A stretch of 64,000 nucleotides of DNA from Branchinecta lynchi (Eukaryota; Arthropoda; Branchiopoda; Anostraca; Branchinectidae): NCBI GenBank assembly GCA_023053575.1, contig JAKZAP010000013.1, forward strand, positions 18,757,689 to 18,821,688, in the 5' to 3' direction. Shown here one piece after another: positions 1-12,314 of this stretch; position 1 is the first letter of the stretch; every line of letters starts with the position of its first letter. A program made the position numbers and the translations under genes. The notes below the pieces were generated by a model. The model did not search any database. It was not told the origin of the DNA and worked only from the letters and a program-made list of their open reading frames with translations.

Positions 1-255
1 TGCCAAAAAGGAACACGAGGCCATACAATGCTGTTCACAACCGAGGGGTTTCCCACTCATAAAACGGCTGCACGCCAAGTCTATTCAGTAGATTTGCCTA
101 CGTCATTTATTTTTTAAATGACGTAGAGTTTTTATGAAAGTATATGGTCTAGTTACTAGTTTGTAGACAGATTGTATGAATTTTATTATATTTTTTTCTA
201 CTCGCCAGCTTTGGCGGATACAAATAAATGAATTGAATTGAATTGAACTGAATAT
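1..255 (+). mobile_element. LINE 3' end with (GAATT)n tail
   Basis: This is the 3' terminus of a non-LTR retrotransposon cut by the window edge. Codons from base 2 to a TAG at 89-91 may be the last residues of its ORF2, but that is weak. A short hairpin (CGCCA at 203-207 pairing with TGGCG at 212-216) sits just before ACAAATAAATG and a tail of GAATT units at about 227-253. A 3' hairpin followed by a simple-repeat tail is usual for CR1/L2/RTE-like LINEs. The clade is not resolved. Confidence 0.6.
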
Positions 256-432
256 CCATCCACAACAAGATAAGAAAATGTTTGCTTATTTTAAAACGCG
301 ATCCCTCTTGCCGGATGCCCGCATATCAACAATTGTGTGACGACACATATCAGTCAGCTAACTGAACGCTAACTGACGATTACGCAGATAGATTTTTTTA
401 CTGTTTTTTTTTTTTTAACTCATTTTATCACG

Positions 433-810
433 GACATGCTACGAGGCAAGGTAAGTGAGCCAACAAGTACGATTCGTTCTAGCCATGTGGCAAGGCATTC
501 AGGTACGGTGGTCTGGAATACTTTTCCAGACTCAATTCGAGAAGCGGGAAGTGTACCGCAATTTAAAAGTCTGATAAAGAAACATCTCCTTGAGGGTAGT
601 TGGTGAGTGGAGGGTCTGGAAGACGAGAGAGGACAAATTGAGAAGTTAATTAATTAATTTGTAGTTTATTTTAGTGAAGGTTTGATTAGTTATATAATCT
701 GGTAGTAAATGTGTACTGGTTGCCTTTTTCAAGCACGTATGTGCTCTTTTTGTAACCGGTTGTCAAGTCGGACATTTGTTTAGTAAAGTTGTTGAATCCT
801 GAATCCTGAT
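433..810 (+). mobile_element. LINE ORF2 C-terminus and 3' UTR, 5'-truncated
   Basis: Bases 433-606 read open to a TGA at 604-606. They encode a typical LINE ORF2 tail: an Arg/Ser-rich lead, then VWNTFPDSIREAGSV and FKSLIKKHLLEGSW. This matches the widespread metazoan pattern WNxLPxxIR...FKxxLKxHLL. An AT-rich 3' UTR follows and ends at two or three TGAATCC units (about 793-810), which serve as the tail. There is no upstream reverse transcriptase, so the copy is heavily 5'-truncated. Confidence 0.75.
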
Positions 811-3404
811 AATTCTCATGAGGCAATCCCAGAGACCATGCATTCTTCCCCAAGGTTTTGCCAAATCGTAGAGATGCTCGCTGCGAAATAATTCGCAAAC
901 GTAGGACAAGGAGATCGCTTTGACCAGTTGATAATTGATTAAAATGTAAAGTACTTATTGATTAAACAGGAACAAAAATTGACATGCATTTAATTTCATG
1001 TTCAATGCCACTAGTGCATACAGCCTATAAAATGTTTGCACGAATCCCGTGAGCAACCTTCGGGCACCCACACAAAAAAATTTCCAACGTTAACTAGTTA
1101 ACAAGAAAGTGAAACATAAAAAAGCCTACGACTGCAAGTGGATGCTCACCTCTTCAAAGTTTTTACTTAAAAAAAGGTTCATGAAACTACCACTTAACAA
1201 TAATTTGCACATCGTCACAACAATTAAAATCAACATATCACATCCACTGGCCGTTGCGTCATTGGGCATTTTTTTTTCAATTCTTTGGAATTACAACTAA
1301 AAACCTACTTCCAATAAAAGAAAAGAAATACTACATAAATAATATAAAAAATTACAACATTAGTTTTGTATGAGAGTTCTGTACTTGTCGTTCCCAGGCT
1401 TTGACAGATAGTCTGTCAAGTCTCTCAGGTGGCCTTCACAACAAATCGCTTGTTTGACTGAAACCCTCTCTGTACTCACCTGAGATTGATTTTTCCATTG
1501 CTCCTCGAATTTCTCCTTTGCTTCTCTCAGGAATTCCTCGACTACAAAAAGGAAAAGCGTTACCGAAATGAACACTTAATTTCAATAAACCTATCCTAAA
1601 ATTTAAACTGATGTATGAAGAGTGCAGGAGCATTATCGAGACAATTGACTATATTTATTTATTTCCTTGTATATACACACATTTTTGCATACTTACCGAA
1701 AGAAAAACACCGGAGTCCAACCAAAGAAGAAAAAGAAGAGGCAACGAAATAAAATAACTCAATTTGTTGCTGCAGACGAACTCTTGTTTTTATTGACATA
1801 TGTGGCCTTATAAGACACATTAAGAATACACACACAATGGCTCTAAATCCTAAAGAATTTAGTCATTATACTGCTTGGACAGCTTTAGCTGGATAATTTA
1901 TCTAAACCTTCCAGTCGGGTTAATAACTTTCTGATAACTTTATTGGCGTAATTTAACTTTTAACTGATTTCCTCAGTTACAGAATGGCCTCTTAAAAAAC
2001 AAGGGGAGGGGTCATTGGGTCACCAAAAGAGTGTGAAGTTCGATCTTCGTACCATTTATCGCGTCCTATATGGGTACATGCCCTGGCTTCAGTGTCCCGG
2101 GAAGGGTATCGTCCTGGGAGAAGTTACAGGAGAAAACTAATTAATTTACTGACTGAACTATATTACCGGTTAAAGTGGGTTGACACGGAGTACTGAGTAG
2201 CCTAATATCAATAAAGAAAAGTAGAAAGTGAAAATACATAAGCAACGTAGAAACGCCATAGACAAACAAACAAAAATCCGATAGGGTCGTACACACATCA
2301 TACAGCTCAGGGGGAAAATGTCGGAGGGGTAAATTACGGGGTAGTGAAGTCCAGGTGTGGGGGGGGGGGATAATATCCAAGAAAGAAGCTTAAGAGCGGA
2401 ACTTTTGGAGCTGAGCACCAAAAATCAAACAGTAGGATACCAACTTCCGAAATCCAATGGCTCGAATAACTTCGACGAAGAGAACGGCACATGAAATAAG
2501 AAAACACTGGATTGCTAGGCTTACAGAACTTGCCGGGTTTATAGTAGAGTCTTCCAACAAAAGATGACAGAGCTGAAATCAAATCAAGCGGAGAAAACAT
2601 GGGATTGGTCATCGATAGATCACATCTAATCCTGGGCATATCAACCGCGTCCGAAATCACTAAAGTAAATTATGAAATAGCCCTTGTTTTCCTTCACGAA
2701 AACGACGTGTCAAATATTCAGGCTCACTTACGGCCTCCTGGCCTCATGTCGGGACTTTTTTCTAAGGGAGAAACCTATAATACTTCACAAGAAGAAAAAC
2801 GACAGTACTACTTCACAGGAAGGTTGGATGCGCACATAAGAGATTCGAACTTCACAGTGATTGTGCCAATGGACCGGGCAAGCAGTGCTCCCAGGAGCCA
2901 TTAGGATTGGGATACAGAATTAGAACGGAATTCCAAAAAATGAAACACAAAAAGATACGGCGCACACGCGACAGCCACTAGATTAGATGTCAAAATGTGA
3001 CTTGTTCTTAATAATATGATATGGACATGACAGCTCTACAGGACTATGTCAGGCTCAGTTCAAAACAGACAGCAAGTTTGGAACGAAAAATGGGACATGA
3101 ACCATCATAAATTCTCGCATAAACCATCCAGCTCAATAGAAATATTGCTGTTTCGGAGCGGACAAGATGATACGCACGGTAGCAGACGCAGCAAACGTTT
3201 CTGAAACTACGAAAAGAGGTGCAAAAGCAGTTCACGGGTACTAAAAAGGAGGAGAAACCATTTACCAGTCGACAGGAATGTTTATTGTGGATACAGCTCT
3301 TTCTCCACAATCCTAACACTATCCAGCATAATTCAATTATAAGATAAATCAAATTATCCCTTTAGAAGAACCTCGCTCGCTCCCTAATTAATCAGTCACA
3401 TTTC
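811..3404. other. No supportable gene
   Basis: This is AT-rich sequence with short chance ORFs only. The longest, an open frame at 2599-2904 (101 codons), resembles no family I recognise and has no splice-site or promoter context. An 11-base G run lies at 2359-2369. Bases about 3045-3130 share a short stretch (ACAGACAGCAAG plus flanking blocks) with 5385-5475, so a small dispersed repeat is present. Confidence 0.5.
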
Positions 3405-3595
3405 TCCGCATTCCATCTAGGAAGAAGATTTGTTAGACCCGATTAGTCCCAATTCCTTTTTTTAATGTTTATTTTTTGTGCATTCACGACCTTATAGAAA
3501 GCTCATATGTATTTTTCCCTTGTCTTTGCCTGTACTGAGCTATCTTCCTATTCTTAAATGCGTAAATAAAATGTGATCATCATCACCATAGCATT
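3405..3595 (+). mobile_element. LINE-like 3' UTR and tail (family with 33225-33430)
   Basis: The sequence from GCATTCCATCTAGG to GTAAATAAAATGTGATCATC is repeated in inverse orientation at 33225-33430. The end carries an AATAAA-like signal and ATC repeats at about 3573-3590, as in LINE 3' ends. Coding sequence is not recognisable here. Confidence 0.55.
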
Positions 3596-4505
3596 CTCTG
3601 GAATGTGCGTGTGTGCCTTATTTTATTATTAATACCTGACTAAAATATTACCGACAGTTAGTTTAAGACGATGATCCCCAGCTAGCAGTTGCAAATAAAT
3701 GCTATTAAGGAAACACAGTTTTTCATATTTTTATGACTTATTTGACACACCTTTTCTTTTTGCACCTATAGTGGACTGTTAAGCTACGTTGACACAGTCA
3801 GATAAGATTTCGCATGCGAAATCTGCGTCACTATGGGGATAAATTCTTTTTAGGCGGAAACTCACACCCGACTGCGAAAACTAGGATGTGTGTCGACCTA
3901 TCTTTAAAGTTTAATTAAAAAGCCAACTTATTGTTGTGTCATTTAATTGAAGACACTGAATAATTTCGATTCTGCTAAGGATTTTTTTATTTTCCACTAT
4001 CTGCTCTAATTATGACGTCCAGAATATCTGCGGCCGTCCCCACAACGTAAATTCTACTATGACACGGGAAATTTTAATCTCAACACAAACGCGGCTTTGC
4101 AGTGGGCAGTGGTGATCTTGGTGATGACTGTTAGTGCCTGAACAAAAAAAAACATAGATCTTTCTGGTAAGGCATACAGCACAGATACAAGCACATAGAG
4201 GTACCACAAACCACACGGAAATTCCACTATTTGAACATCAATTATTTGTGAATAGCGGAAAAAAAGTAACGATTTTCAGCGGGTCTTCAAGCCAATTTAC
4301 GTGAATAAGTGATGGGTAAATAAACTGTCCTATCCCTGCCCTTTACAGTTAAACTTTAAGCAGAAATAACACTTAAACCTCAAAACAGATTACTAAAAGA
4401 AACAGACACTACCGAATACTCGAGTCCCCTCGACCCGCCCAGCCTTATACGTCTTGATCTCGCCACCAAATCATCCCATGGTGATACCGAATCCTAGATT
4501 GAACT
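3596..4505. other. No gene seen
   Basis: This interval holds AT-rich sequence with small chance ORFs. I see no domain, tRNA-like motif or inverted repeat. Confidence 0.4.
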
Positions 4506-5322
4506 ACATTGTCAGAAGTTTCATAAAAGATATCACAGAGATGTGCAGTTTCAACAGATAACACTTGGTATGTTTCCTGTTATGAATTTGCAAGCGATAT
4601 GCATTGAGCGATGCACAATAACAATTACAAAGAAGAGCCAAAAAAATCTGATGAAAACATCTGGTGACTTCTCTGTTTATTATCACGATACCGTAAAAGT
4701 CAGCAGACACTTTCTTTGCCTTTCCTAATATGCAAACGTAAATTTTGCAAAATCATAACAGCTAACATCCTAAGCGTTATTTAACATCCTAAGTGCTATC
4801 TAACGCGATCCAAAATTAATTTACGAATGCGTCGGGTTGTTACCGGTACTGAAAGGTCCTGGTTCTGTCTTCGGTATCTCACTGGGAGAGTGTGAAGTTA
4901 ATTATGGATTTAACAGTGGGAATAGCTGCTATAAAATCACGACTTTGAAGAATGTTGATGGAGAATTACAGGAATTAGATAAGTGATTCTCACTTTCCGG
5001 TTTTCTCTTATTTTTGTCTGCCGATATTCCCATCTTTGTATACTTTTATTTCTTCTTTATATGGTCAGTTCTGTTTAATTTTGACTGTGCTTTGGCCTTG
5101 CTTTCGGTTAGGTGTACGATCATACAACAGACGTGATTACTGGATATGATTCGGCAGGTTGAAGTTATTTTTTGTTTTACTTTTTTTCGTGTGCGCTCGA
5201 GCTCTGCTCTCAGAAGTAGAAAGTGTTAAAGATACATTTGTTTGCAAATATAGATAACCTTGAACCTTATTTGTTGAAACTGCGCGTCTTTGTGTTATCT
5301 TTTAAGAAGCTTCGGACAGTGT
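4506..5322. mobile_element. 0.8-kb inverted-repeat element (ACTGTCAGAAGTT family)
   Basis: The arms 4506-4562 and 5269-5322 are imperfect inverted repeats of about 55 bp. The left arm starts ACATTGTCAGAAGTTTC and the reverse complement of the right arm starts ACACTGTCCGAAGCTTC. Both run on through a GCAGTTTCAACA block. The same terminal sequence flanks the element at 40004-40387 and a half copy lies near 35380-35480, so this is a dispersed non-autonomous family. The interior has no transposase-like ORF. No clear target duplication is visible. Confidence 0.7.
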
Positions 5323-5825
5323 GGCGTTTCTGAATTAACTCATAAATGGATAAAACAATTCTCTGAAAAATAATGCTGTCAGCTTGAATTCGTAACAGAC
5401 AGCAAGGTTGGCGCGAAAAATGCAAGCTGAACAGCCATAAATTCAACAGCGTGATAATTGCAGTTTATGAAGTAATAGGAGAAGACAGCTCAGTGCTTCG
5501 CGGTTCTAGTGGTGTTGGCAGTCTTGCAAAATGGATAAAAACAGACCTCCCTCTTTCTTTACTATAATATTTATACGAGTTGTGCTTCGGAACAAGTCAG
5601 CTTCTCGAGGGTGATGTGGTTATTTTTTTGTCATGTATTATATACTGGTGTCAGTAACGAACACACTCGAGCCAGAAGTTCAAACTTCCGGAAACGTCAT
5701 TTTATTTTTTTATTTTTTTCGGTATTTCCAAATACCTCAAAACGAAAATACAATCCAGATAAAAAGAATGTGCCCCTTCCATTCCATAGAAGGATCTGGA
5801 GTTTTATGTGACAAAGAAACAAAGA

Positions 5826-7085
5826 AAACAAGACCAAAGGTTTCGATGGGATCCCAAAAATTCAAGAATTAATCCAGACAATTGGGTCTTGTCTTCACCA
5901 GACCCAGTCTTCGCCAGACTCCTTGAACATTTTTACTATTAAAATTCAAAAACAGGTTAATCATCTGAGAAAAACAAGTTCAAGTATTGAATCAGCATGT
6001 GTGTTTAACCCTATAAGCCATCTCTGTTTTGACGAAAACTTCCTGCCACTTCTGCCAATTTCCCGGTTTCGGCCGAATTCCGGAACTACTTTTCCGGCGA
6101 AAAAAAAAAGCTCAAAAACGAACTCAGCGTATCTTCTTTCCCCATTATTGAACATCTAATCAACTTCAAATAAAAATTCAACTTATAACAAATTTTCCGG
6201 CTCCAGCCGGATTCCCGTCGAACTATATGTTCGGGTAAAAAATGATTGTCATACACGGATTCACCATCTTTTTACCCCCAAAATCGAATATCTAATCAAC
6301 TACAAATAAAACTCTAACTTTTAACAATTTTCGGTTTCGGTCGGATTCCGGGCGAACTACTTGCCTGGGTAGAAAATTGTTTTCACATAAGTGTTCAGCA
6401 TGTCTTCTTACCCATAAATCGAACATCTAATCAACTCAAAATAAAACTTTTACTTTTAACAAACTTTCCGGTTTTGGCCGGATTCCGGGCAAACTACTTG
6501 TTCGGCGAGAAAATGGTTTTCACCACTGTGTTCAGCATGGCTTCCTACCCCTAAATCGAACATCTAATCAACTTCAAATAAGACTTTTACTTTTAACAGA
6601 CTTTCCGGTTTTGGCCGGATTCCGGACTAACTACTTGTCCGGCTATAAAAACGGTTTTCACCATCGTGTTTAGCATGTCTTCTTACCCTTAAATCGAACA
6701 TCTAATCAACTTAAAATAAAACCTTTACTTTTAACAAACTTTCCGGTTTTGGCCGGATTCCGGACGAACTACTTTTCCGATGACAAAACGGTTTTAACCA
6801 TCGTGTTCAACATGTCTTCTTACCTCATAATCGACTATCACATTATATTTGTTAAAATATTTAATGTGCCCCTTAATCTAAAACCCCTCCCCCACCCCTA
6901 AATGTAGGGCTAAATAGCCCATCTACGAACTTGACCTTACTCTTGACCCAAAGAATCCTCACACCAAGTTTCATCAAAATATCTCATTCCCCTCGAGAGT
7001 TACAGTGCGCACAGACGGACGGACGGACAACTTTTGCGATGTCATAGGTATCCCTCCACTTACGTTTTCGGATCCCCCAAAAAAG
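5826..7085 (+). mobile_element. Family B element, copy 1
   Basis: The left end is AACAAGACCAAAGG then CGATGGGATCCCAAAAA. The right end is a CAAGTTTCATCAAAATATC block, a GACGGACGGACGGAC stretch and GTTTTCGGATCCCCCAAAA. The near-palindrome TGGGATCCCA thus marks both ends. Sibling copies lie at 40485-41571, 53886-53965 (fragment), 60813-61730 (inverted) and 63766-64000. The bulk is a tandem array. No ORF suggests a transposase, so the element is non-autonomous and its superfamily is unknown. Confidence 0.75.
5990..6845 (+). repeat. Tandem array, ~136-bp unit, inside family B
   Basis: About six units repeat in direct orientation. The phrase ATCTAATCAACT recurs at about 6153, 6290, 6424, 6562 and 6700, giving spacings of 134-138 bp. 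Each unit carries TTTCCGGTTTTGGCCGGATTC and a CTACTTGTCCGGCGAGAAAA-type block, both with small internal inverted repeats around CCGG. Units differ by scattered substitutions, so the array is old. A second array of the same unit is in the B copy at 40.5-41.3 kb. Confidence 0.8.
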
Positions 7086-7236
7086 TTGACAAAGGAACTC
7101 ATTTATTCTGGCAATCTGGCAGGATGGCGTGATGAACTGAGTATTCGCTAGTGTTCTCGTTGTGTGTAAGATGTGTTATAGTTTGTTGTTTTTTAAGCCT
7201 GTGCATAAGTGTGGCCCTCGGCTGAAATACAGGTAC

Positions 7237-9472
7237 AACTAGACCTACGTTGCCCGGGCAACGTGAAGTGTTGCGGCAACCTTTGTCCGGCTTCGCCGGC
7301 TAAAGTGTTGCGAGAGCAACACTTTGGTTTTGTTTCTTCGCTGTCGGTTAAATGCTGAAATTGTCAACTTATCGAAGCTTTTAAAACGGTATGTTCTAAA
7401 AAGAATAATCACATAATCAAAAGCTGTTCTTTAGCGTTGTAAAACCAACAACAAAACAATATCGGAAGAAGGCTATCCGTAACGTTTCAGGATTAAAATA
7501 CCATAGATGACACTATTAATTATTACAAAACTACCTTATTGTTTTACATTACCGTATCGTTTGTACCCGTTGCGTAAACAGTTAATCCTAGGTTATAGCG
7601 ATAGACCATCGATACAAACTTTCTTACTGTCATATTTACAGAAATCGAATACAATGTGCACCAATTTTCAAAAATTTCTAGCCCCTCGTGAACCGATTCT
7701 TACTTACAAGTCCGTCTCCCGTGATTGACATCAAATTCACCAGAAACAAATAATGGATATACCAGCTATCAAAAGTTGCATGCCCCTCATCGCTGAAGAT
7801 GATTATAGCATAAGCTTTTTAAACGGGATGTTCTAAAAAAATTAATCATATGATCAAAAGGTATTCTTCAGCGTTGTAAAAACAACAACAAAATAATATA
7901 GGAAGAAGGGACTAAATTAACTTTGCAGTCAGTTGAACTTTATCCTTTTCAATCGTAGACATCGTGACGGATGAAAACTTGGAACAAAATCTTATATAAT
8001 CTAGTTGGTAATAGAAAGCTATCCGTAACTTTTCAGGATTAAAATACCATAGATGACACTATTAATTATTATGAAACTACCTCATTGCTTTACATTTTCG
8101 TTTGTATCCGTTGTGTAAACAGTTAATCCTCGGTTACATTGATAGACCATCGACACAAACTTTCTTACCGTCAGATTTATAGAAATCGAATACAATGTGC
8201 ACCCATTTGCAAAAATTCCTAGCCCCTCGTGAACCGATTCCTACTTACAAGTCCCTCTCCCGTGATATACATTAAGTTAACCGGAAACAAATAATGGGTA
8301 CACCAGCTAGCAAAAGCTGCAAACCCATCGTCGCAGAAGACGATTGTAGCATAACAGCCGATTATTACTTACAAGTCCCTTGCATATCTTACCATTGGGA
8401 ACCAAATTGTTCTTACCATCGAATACACCGGAAACAAATAACAGGTATACCAACTAGCAAAAGCTGCAAACCCCTCATTACCGAAGATGATTATGGGCTA
8501 ACAGTCGACTGTTGCTTAAAAGTCCCCTATATGTATCATAACTGGTATCGCCTATTTTTGGTTTCAATGTACCTTACTTTGAAGTTGTCAACCCCTTTGA
8601 AATTTTCAAACTGGTGTATCTCATGAAGGAATTTTTGTACCAAAAAATCGATGACATATACTTTGATCAGCTCATCAATGGCTATCGATTGCCGTCGAAA
8701 AATAAATTCTACCTGTCTTAGTTCAAAAGTTGACTTTTTGCCGTAGGCCAACTTTCTAACGTCACGACTTAGAAAGGAGCAAAGGATAAGCTCTAGTTTC
8801 TTTAGCAATGAGAGTACTTTTAAAGTTTAAGAGGCACATCTGATACCGTTACTCTACCACAAACCAAAGTGCAAAAAAAAAAAATTATAAACTCAGCTGA
8901 AATCGTCGCAGACATGGACAGAAACAATAGAAGGCAGCACTTTCGGACCCGTGGGAAAAAGCCACTTTTTTGTCTCTGTAGATTTTTCTATTTATCACTC
9001 AAAGAAGATATGTTGGCTGTGGGGCCGGGTAACTGCCGCATATATTTAACACTTATAGATTTTAGTCCATCTTCAATTTGAAACTGGTGCCTGCCTGCTT
9101 GCGTGCTAGAACGGAGCTTTCCACTCGAAAGCAGAAACATCTTTTGATGAAACGAAAGGTTCGCTACACAACTTCAGATAGTCCTCTCTGTCATAGGCTA
9201 TACAACTCCACTTCACTTCGCAAACCGTAGGCTCTGGCTCGAGGACAAGCAAAAACCATCCTTATTGGCCCCAGGCAAGAGTTCTACGGAGCTTTCCAAA
9301 ATGTAATGTCATATTCATCAATCCGGTCTAAGGTCCACACTTTCCGTAAAAACCGCACAGGTTAGACCCTTCTCAGTTACCAGGAATAAAATGAAATCGG
9401 AGTCATAGGAAAAAAAAAAAAAAAAAAAAAAAAAAAACGAGGACAAAACCAAAGTGTTGCTCTCGCAACACA
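7237..9472 (+). mobile_element. Family D element, copy 1 (2.2 kb)
   Basis: The left end reads AACTAGACCTACGTTGCC, then a GTTGCGAGAGCAAC palindrome followed by ACTTTGGTTTTGT (7305-7332). The right end carries the same sequence inverted: ACAAAACCAAAGTGTTGC then TCTCGCAACAC (about 9443-9471), after a 29-base A run. The whole element is repeated at 23105-25444. Inside, a ~0.5 kb segment is tandemly duplicated (7380-7790 and 7810-8340), with further short copies of an AGCAAAAGCTGCAAACCC phrase near 8310 and 8460. ORFs within it are short and unlike any transposase. Both copies are flanked by ACTA on each side, possibly a target duplication. Confidence 0.8.
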
Positions 9473-9850
9473 ATACTAGGCAAACAATAATTATTATTTT
9501 TATCATGCCGCCAAATTTGAATTTCTTTCCAAATTTCAAGCCATAAAATCGAGAATGACTTCAGGATAATTTGTCAAATTTGAGCGATAGTGCGAGCTAC
9601 TAAAACCTTCTTGGTCGTCGAAACAGACTTGTGGGCCACATACAAGAGTCAGAGCTTTTTGTAGGAACGCGTAGAAACATCTTTATGCTATAAATAAAAC
9701 AAAAAGAAGTAAAATACAAAAAAAAAATGATTTTGTCGTAGCTGCGTGTCCTTGGCGGAAAGGAATTTGCGAGAGGGCAGAAGGGCACCGAAAAATGAAA
9801 ATCGTTGAACAACACAACATGAGCCCTTGGTAATAAGAAAATATGTTAAA
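9473..9850. repeat. Family E dispersed repeat, copy 1
   Basis: Phrases such as AATTTGAATTTC, CCATAAAATCGAGAATGAC and CTTGTGGGCC recur in the same order at about 16555-16870. No coding function is visible. It begins right at the end of the family D copy, which may mean D and E are parts of one longer element. Confidence 0.5.
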
Positions 9851-10417
9851 CCATAATTACACCAACAACCCGAAAACGACTCCCATTATGAGAGATCATT
9901 CAAGACTTTCATCGCAACAAAGAATAGGGTATTATCAAAAGGTCAAGAGCAAAATCCATAATTGCCATAAATGTTCTCTTCACTTGATATGTTATGGAAT
10001 CACAGCGGTAGGTCCTGTCTCAACATAGTTCGTTATCAATAAACCTTAAGTGCCATGTAGGTCCAAAGTTTACAGAGTTGAACAGCAACGAGGAGAAGGT
10101 CCATCTGAAGGGAAAACTTTCATCTCAGCTTCCTCCGGAGGAAAAGGGTCAGGGAAACTAAGACCTGGCACGGGGTTTCCCCTTTGAATAGAAATATGGA
10201 TGTCGAGCGAGTAGCGAAAGGTCATTACAGGAAAGTTGTTTAGTGTTATCCTCCTTTGGACCTTTCCCGTGTTTTCTTTTTGTTTGTTATTTTTCTTTCT
10301 TTCTCCTTTCCTGTTTCCCTTGTTTTTCTCTCTTTGTCATTTAAAGTTGAAACCATTGGTTAATTTTTTTCGTCTCCTTCCTTTTCCTTTATATAGAGTA
10401 CTCATGAATATTCTTTG
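9851..10417. other. No gene seen
   Basis: This interval holds unique-looking sequence with a T/C-rich stretch at 10250-10350. The short ORFs here are low-complexity shadows. Confidence 0.4.
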
Positions 10418-10545
10418 AGCCCAAGCTGACTTTGAAACATTGACGAGGACCTGACGAGGACCCTTGCCAAGAAGGGCCGAAATATCGCTGATGAAGAATC
10501 ATAGCTGACGTACCCGCTGTAAACATTGTTTGAATAAATATAGGG
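10418..10545 (+). repeat. Family C repeat with hammerhead-like core
   Basis: The copy starts GAGCCCAAGCTGACTTTG, has the conserved core at 10451-10514 and ends TGAATAAATATAGGG. The core reads CTGACGAGGACCC, CTTGCCAAGAAGGG, CCGAAATATCG, a ~22-nt loop and GACGTACCC. Here the base before the putative cleavage C is C instead of U, so this copy would be inactive if the ribozyme reading is right. Confidence 0.7.
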
Positions 10546-11667
10546 TACTCAGTTAGTTGATTCTGTTTGTCATTTAACTAATATCGGTTATTTCCTTGCC
10601 CTAGCCAAGAACTCCGTTTGTGCTTTCCTGGCAGGAATGTTAATTGTGTATTTTTTTGTATTTCTTTTAAATAAAGTCCAATGAAACTGAAACTAGTAAA
10701 GACAAAGACCATGGGCCCAAGATATGACGTACATGGCTATTCATGCGACAAACTGGGTCCAAAATAACGGGCTAGTATCACTGACAGTGATATACTTGTA
10801 CTGCCTTCCACCAGCATAATTTATTCTAATTATAAACAATTACTGAAAACTAATAAACATGAGAGGAAAATCAGACCATCCACAGAAGATCCAGGAGGCG
10901 CAGCAGGAATTGTGAATATCTGTCAAGTCAATATTACTAACACATTCACGAGTTTATTAGTGTTGTGCTGGTCGTAAGTACTGAAAATGAAAGGAAAATC
11001 AAATTCTAACAGAGGATCGATGAGAAGCAGCAAACATTTTTTAAGTGAGAGAGGGAGCTACGGCATTAAACAGGTAACAAATACTGATACAAACGCTTCG
11101 TGAAAAGATTGCATGCTATTTATAGGTTCAATTGCCTTTCCAACTTGACTAGGTAATCTCCGTCCAGTTTTCCCCTTCTGTTTTAATGTAACAGTCAAGA
11201 ATGTATCGTGCTGCGTAGAAAATCTTCCATTTCGATCCAGACAAGAATAGACTACTGCTTCTGACAATATGCTCCATTTGGTGCTTTCCGGGGCCGATTC
11301 TTTGTCTGTGACCCATCTTTTTTCTGTTACTATTTTACCTATTTTGTGTATTATATGGATGGCCCAAGTTGGCCGCTAGGTCAATAAACAATGATAACAG
11401 TTAGATTAAAAAATGAAACAATAGTTAAAAGTCAATTCCGTAGCAGCCGTGTCAGGAATTTAATCTCAGCAAATAGATAATAGATACAGTCGAGTACTCC
11501 ATAATAGAAACGTGGAACGAGGTTATTAATGAAATAATAGATAATATAAGTTTTACGTGAGTATCGTAACCGTTATAAATTCGCGGACGATCTCTCAAGT
11601 TCATCGTTGCAGAGTGTACCTTCTAATTCGTCTGAACAACGTTTGACTGACATTTTCTAAACTTTAA
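10546..11667. other. No gene; possible decayed LINE 3' ends
   Basis: Two AATAAA-type ends are visible. One at 10600-10690 ends TTTAAATAAAGTCCAATG. The other, at 11280-11395, has a GGCCCAAGTTGGCC hairpin before GTCAATAAACAATGATAAC. Both look like LINE 3' termini but have no recognisable coding part. Confidence 0.35.
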
Positions 11668-12314
11668 CAAATGAGTTGTCGGAGGTAAAGCTGTCAGTCA
11701 GCCCCCCGAACAGCGTGATCATAAGGTTTTCTTTTTTAAAGAGAGAATTATCGCATCAAGAAAATGTCGGTTTGGCTTACCGCGAAAAGGTGAAACTCCT
11801 TGGAATCGCAATTGACAAGAATTCAAAATGAGATTCTCATGTTGACACTATCCTACACAAATTTTCTCTACTTCTGAAATCCCTTGCGATGCTCCGGAGA
11901 TTTGGAATACCAACGAAACTCATGAGATCCTTATATTGCAGGTATGTACGCCCTGCAGCGGAATACTCGTGTCCTGTTTGGCATCCGGGCCTTACCAAAA
12001 GTCAGACGGAGAAACTAGAGGGGATACAGAAGCGGGCTTGCAAGATTATCCTTGGGCAAGATTATTCCACATATGAAGATAGCCTCACAAGACTTAGTCT
12101 TCCCACTTTGGCGTGCCGTGGACACAAGCTCACCATGGATCTTGGACTGAAATGTCTATCTTAAGATAATCAGAGATCCATTCTACCTGATTACCAATCG
12201 CCCAACCCCAATCGGCCCATCACTAGACTAAGAACTGAAAACAAAAATCGGCTTCAAATTACCCCGACCCTAGTAAATTCGTCTGACCGATATTTATTAT
12301 CATTCGTATCTTAG
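11668..12314 (+). pseudogene. LINE reverse transcriptase C-terminal fragment, inactivated
   Basis: One reading frame carries the end of a non-LTR reverse transcriptase. It includes KVKLLGIAIDKNS, SHVDTILHKF, then YVRPAAEYSCPVWHPGLT, KLEGIQKRACKIILG and LSLPTLACRG. This pattern (YxRPxxEYxxPVWHPGLT...IQKRA) is typical of the thumb/C-terminal region of CR1/jockey-like ORF2 in metazoans. The frame is broken by an in-frame TGA at 11829-11831 and TAA at 12162-12164, and resumes with a basic tail ending at a TAG at 12312-12314. The catalytic YADD region is absent because the copy is 5'-truncated. It is a dead copy. Confidence 0.85.

Noticed and set aside
5990..6845. Possible CRISPR-like array
   Set aside because: Units are ~136 bp with no alternating repeat/spacer structure, similar across the whole length, and the context is eukaryotic. 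It is a satellite-type array.
9409..9437. 29-base A run as a processed-pseudogene tail
   Set aside because: It lies inside family D, and the second copy has a shorter A run at the same place, so it is an internal homopolymer of the element.
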